A stretch of DNA of 13,019 nucleotides, from contig JAHISS010000140.1 of NCBI GenBank assembly GCA_018817905.1, positions 1 to 13,019 on the forward strand, written 5' to 3'. Below the pieces are notes generated by a model, which saw only the letters and a program-made list of their open reading frames with translations, was not told the origin of the DNA and made no database searches. Positions 12,036-13,019 of this stretch are shown here, one piece after another. Numbering within the stretch: the stretch's first letter is position 1; every line of letters starts with the position of its first letter. The translations under genes and the position numbers were made by a program. This DNA comes from Nanobdellota archaeon. GTDB lineage: Archaea > Nanobdellota > Nanobdellia > Pacearchaeales > GW2011-AR1.

Positions 12036-12492
12036 AATGAAAAAAAGAGGACTGAGTAATATCGTTGCAACTATTTTGATTGTGCTTTTAGCGCTGGCTG
12101 CGGCTGGGCTTGTTTGGGGATTTGTCAAATCGTTTCTTGTGGATTCTGGAACTTCGATTGACTTGAGAGCTCAATGTCTTGATGTTGACGTTGGAGTTGT
12201 GAGCTGTGTTTATTCTGCAGGTACGGATAATGCAAGTGTTGTTGTAAAACAAGAAATGGGGGATGTTTCAGAAGTTATTGCAATTATAAACTTACTTGAC
12301 GGAACAGCTTTTACAACTCAAACTTCTGCACCCGGGCAATTTGGGACTAAAGAGATTACTGTAGATGCAGGTTCTCAAAACGATGATAACAATGCTACGA
12401 TAGCTATGGTTTCTGCAGTTATTTCTGACGACGCAGGGAACAGCGAAGCTTGTCCGCCGTCTCCGTCAGTGCGATGTAGCAGTGTGGTTTGA
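12028..12492 (+). CDS. Type IV pilin-like protein with class III signal peptide
   Basis: Archaeal type IV pilins and archaellins are made with a short basic leader, cut by a prepilin peptidase (PibD/FlaK type), and assembled into surface filaments through a hydrophobic N-terminal helix. The 154-residue product has the basic leader MAKMKKRG, a likely cleavage after Gly8, and the helix LSNIVATILIVLLALAAAGL followed by VWGFVKSFLV. The remaining 110 residues are a beta-rich, Asp/Ser/Val-rich domain with four Cys (Cys49, Cys60 and a pair near the C-terminus), probably disulphide-bonded outside the cell. No ribosome binding site precedes the ATG. No filament-assembly ATPase or peptidase gene is in the window, so its assembly machinery lies elsewhere. 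Confidence 0.85.
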   Translation: MAKMKKRGLSNIVATILIVLLALAAAGLVWGFVKSFLVDSGTSIDLRAQCLDVDVGVVSCVYSAGTDNASVVVKQEMGDVSEVIAIINLLDGTAFTTQTSAPGQFGTKEITVDAGSQNDDNNATIAMVSAVISDDAGNSEACPPSPSVRCSSVV

Positions 12493-12511
12493 TTTTCTTC
12501 TTAATTTTTTC
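12493..12511 (+). terminator. T-rich terminator after the pilin gene
   Basis: TTTTCTTCTTAATTTTTTC directly follows the TGA, in keeping with T-run-dependent archaeal termination. Confidence 0.45.
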
Positions 12512-12908
12512 AATAGATAAATCGAAAATTAGTCTGCAACAAGTTGCTCAAATTAGTTGATTCACAACCGACTTTGTCTGGTTGGTCGTCTAAAGGAAAA
12601 TGATTATCTGGAAAAGGAATTAATGAAAGGTTAATGATAAAAAATTAACTCACAAATCTCCAAGGTTGGATTGGGAGATAATCTTGGAGTGGATGCTGCG
12701 ATGTTTGAGAGTTGCACATGTTAAGTCAACTTCGTAATTGTGCATGAATGGAATTAGTTTAATGGTTGGAGTTTCCTCCCCGACCCTACAAATAATGAAT
12801 AAATCTCATCCGGAGTAGATGGGGGATGAATTTTTAGGTGATTAGTGGTGCACAGATTTCAAGTTTATTTTAAAGTATAGGCTTTGCGTATAAATTCAAG
12901 TTAACCAA
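12512..12908. other. Non-coding stretch with repeat B and three further hairpins
   Basis: I see no gene here. After repeat copy B come TGCACA (12713-12718)/TGTGCA (12739-12744), GGTTGG (12764-12769)/CCGACC (12780-12785), and TCATCC (12806-12811)/GGATGA (12824-12829). The series could belong to one structured RNA that includes copy B; strand undecided. Confidence 0.45.
12565..12693. repeat. Intergenic element, copy B
   Basis: Hairpin CAACC (12565-12569)/GGTTG (12580-12584) with loop GACTTTGTCT, then the core 12587-12623 matching copy A at 35 of 37 positions. It continues with GGTTAAT/ATTAACT pairing and the CCAAGGTTGGATTGG and GATAATCTTGGAGTG segments. The hairpin loop resembles that of copy A while the stem sequence differs and pairing is kept. 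Confidence 0.7.
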
Positions 12909-13019
12909 TTAATCCTTTTGAATCATAACGTAAGCTTTTCTTCCGATATATTTTTTTGGAACATCCAATTTGGCACTTGTTCCAAACTTTGTTATAACCT
13001 TTTCAAAAAGAAGTTCGAT
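12909..13019 (-). CDS. C-terminal end of a DUF2080-like protein (partial)
   Basis: The frame enters from the right edge of the window and ends at TAA (12911-12909) after 36 codons. The text KVITKFGTSAKLDVPKKYIG followed by RKAYVMIQKD matches, from memory, the small DUF2080 'transposon-encoded' family, which has an AbrB-like swapped-hairpin look: a K-F-G-S-A strand, a V-P-K-YIG turn, and a final V-V strand. Only the C-terminal part is present, so length, start and promoter cannot be judged. DUF2080 proteins are common as small DNA-binding-like proteins in archaea; presence here does not by itself prove a mobile element, and no transposase or terminal repeats are seen in the window. Confidence 0.6.
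   Translation of the reverse strand: MELLFEKVITKFGTSAKLDVPKKYIGRKAYVMIQKD

Noticed and set aside
3818..12693. CRISPR array from the repeated intergenic elements
   Set aside because: Copies are few, long, diverged and far apart, with no regular spacers and no cas genes.

Overview
The window looks like part of the chromosome of a small-genome archaeon, most likely a DPANN lineage of the Woesearchaeota/Pacearchaeota kind. The evidence is an archaeal-type glutamyl-tRNA synthetase, an archaeal uS10, a type IV pilin-like protein with a class III signal peptide, a secreted-type protein with an N-terminal anchor ending in LTGR, AT-rich DNA, and TATA-like boxes ending 20-22 nt before most start codons (leaderless genes). 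The lineage assignment is inference from these features.

Layout, left to right. 1-444: no gene; short hairpins and a 4-copy GTTTTTG tandem repeat. 445-3747: a gene of unknown function broken by one in-frame TAG, then a dTTP-supply cluster: a thymidylate kinase-like protein (minus), a tandem ThyX-like protein (plus, divergent) and a MazG-like NTP pyrophosphohydrolase (minus, convergent with thyX and sharing four bases with it). 3748-4032: intergenic repeat copy A. 4033-5664: a small membrane protein, ribosomal protein uS10 (minus), and two small proteins of unknown function. 5665-6404: a frameshifted BrnT/DUF4258-like toxin remnant running in frame into a nucleotidyltransferase gene that carries a second in-frame TAG. 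6508-6909: a membrane-anchored protein. 6960-8366: adenylosuccinate synthetase (minus). 8511-9653: a Cys-rich anchored extracellular protein and a four-helix membrane protein. 9873-11513: glutamyl-tRNA synthetase. 11514-12027: non-coding, with two diverged tandem repeats and the structured leader of the pilin gene. 12028-12492: pilin-like protein. 12493-12908: non-coding, with repeat copy B and several hairpins. 12909-13019: the C-terminal end of a DUF2080-like protein (minus).

How the genes work together: MazG-like, ThyX-like and Tmk-like proteins would cover dUTP to dUMP, dUMP to dTMP, and dTMP to dTDP. Other genes are single housekeeping functions (translation, AMP synthesis) or surface/membrane proteins. 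The strongest points for a second look are: the two long reading frames each interrupted by exactly one TAG; the tandem ThyX whose two halves keep complementary parts of the signature motif; a family of intergenic elements with a hairpin whose stem changes while pairing is kept; a nearly identical 33-nt promoter-to-start segment ahead of two unrelated genes; and the structured leader with a short overlapping reading frame ahead of the pilin gene.
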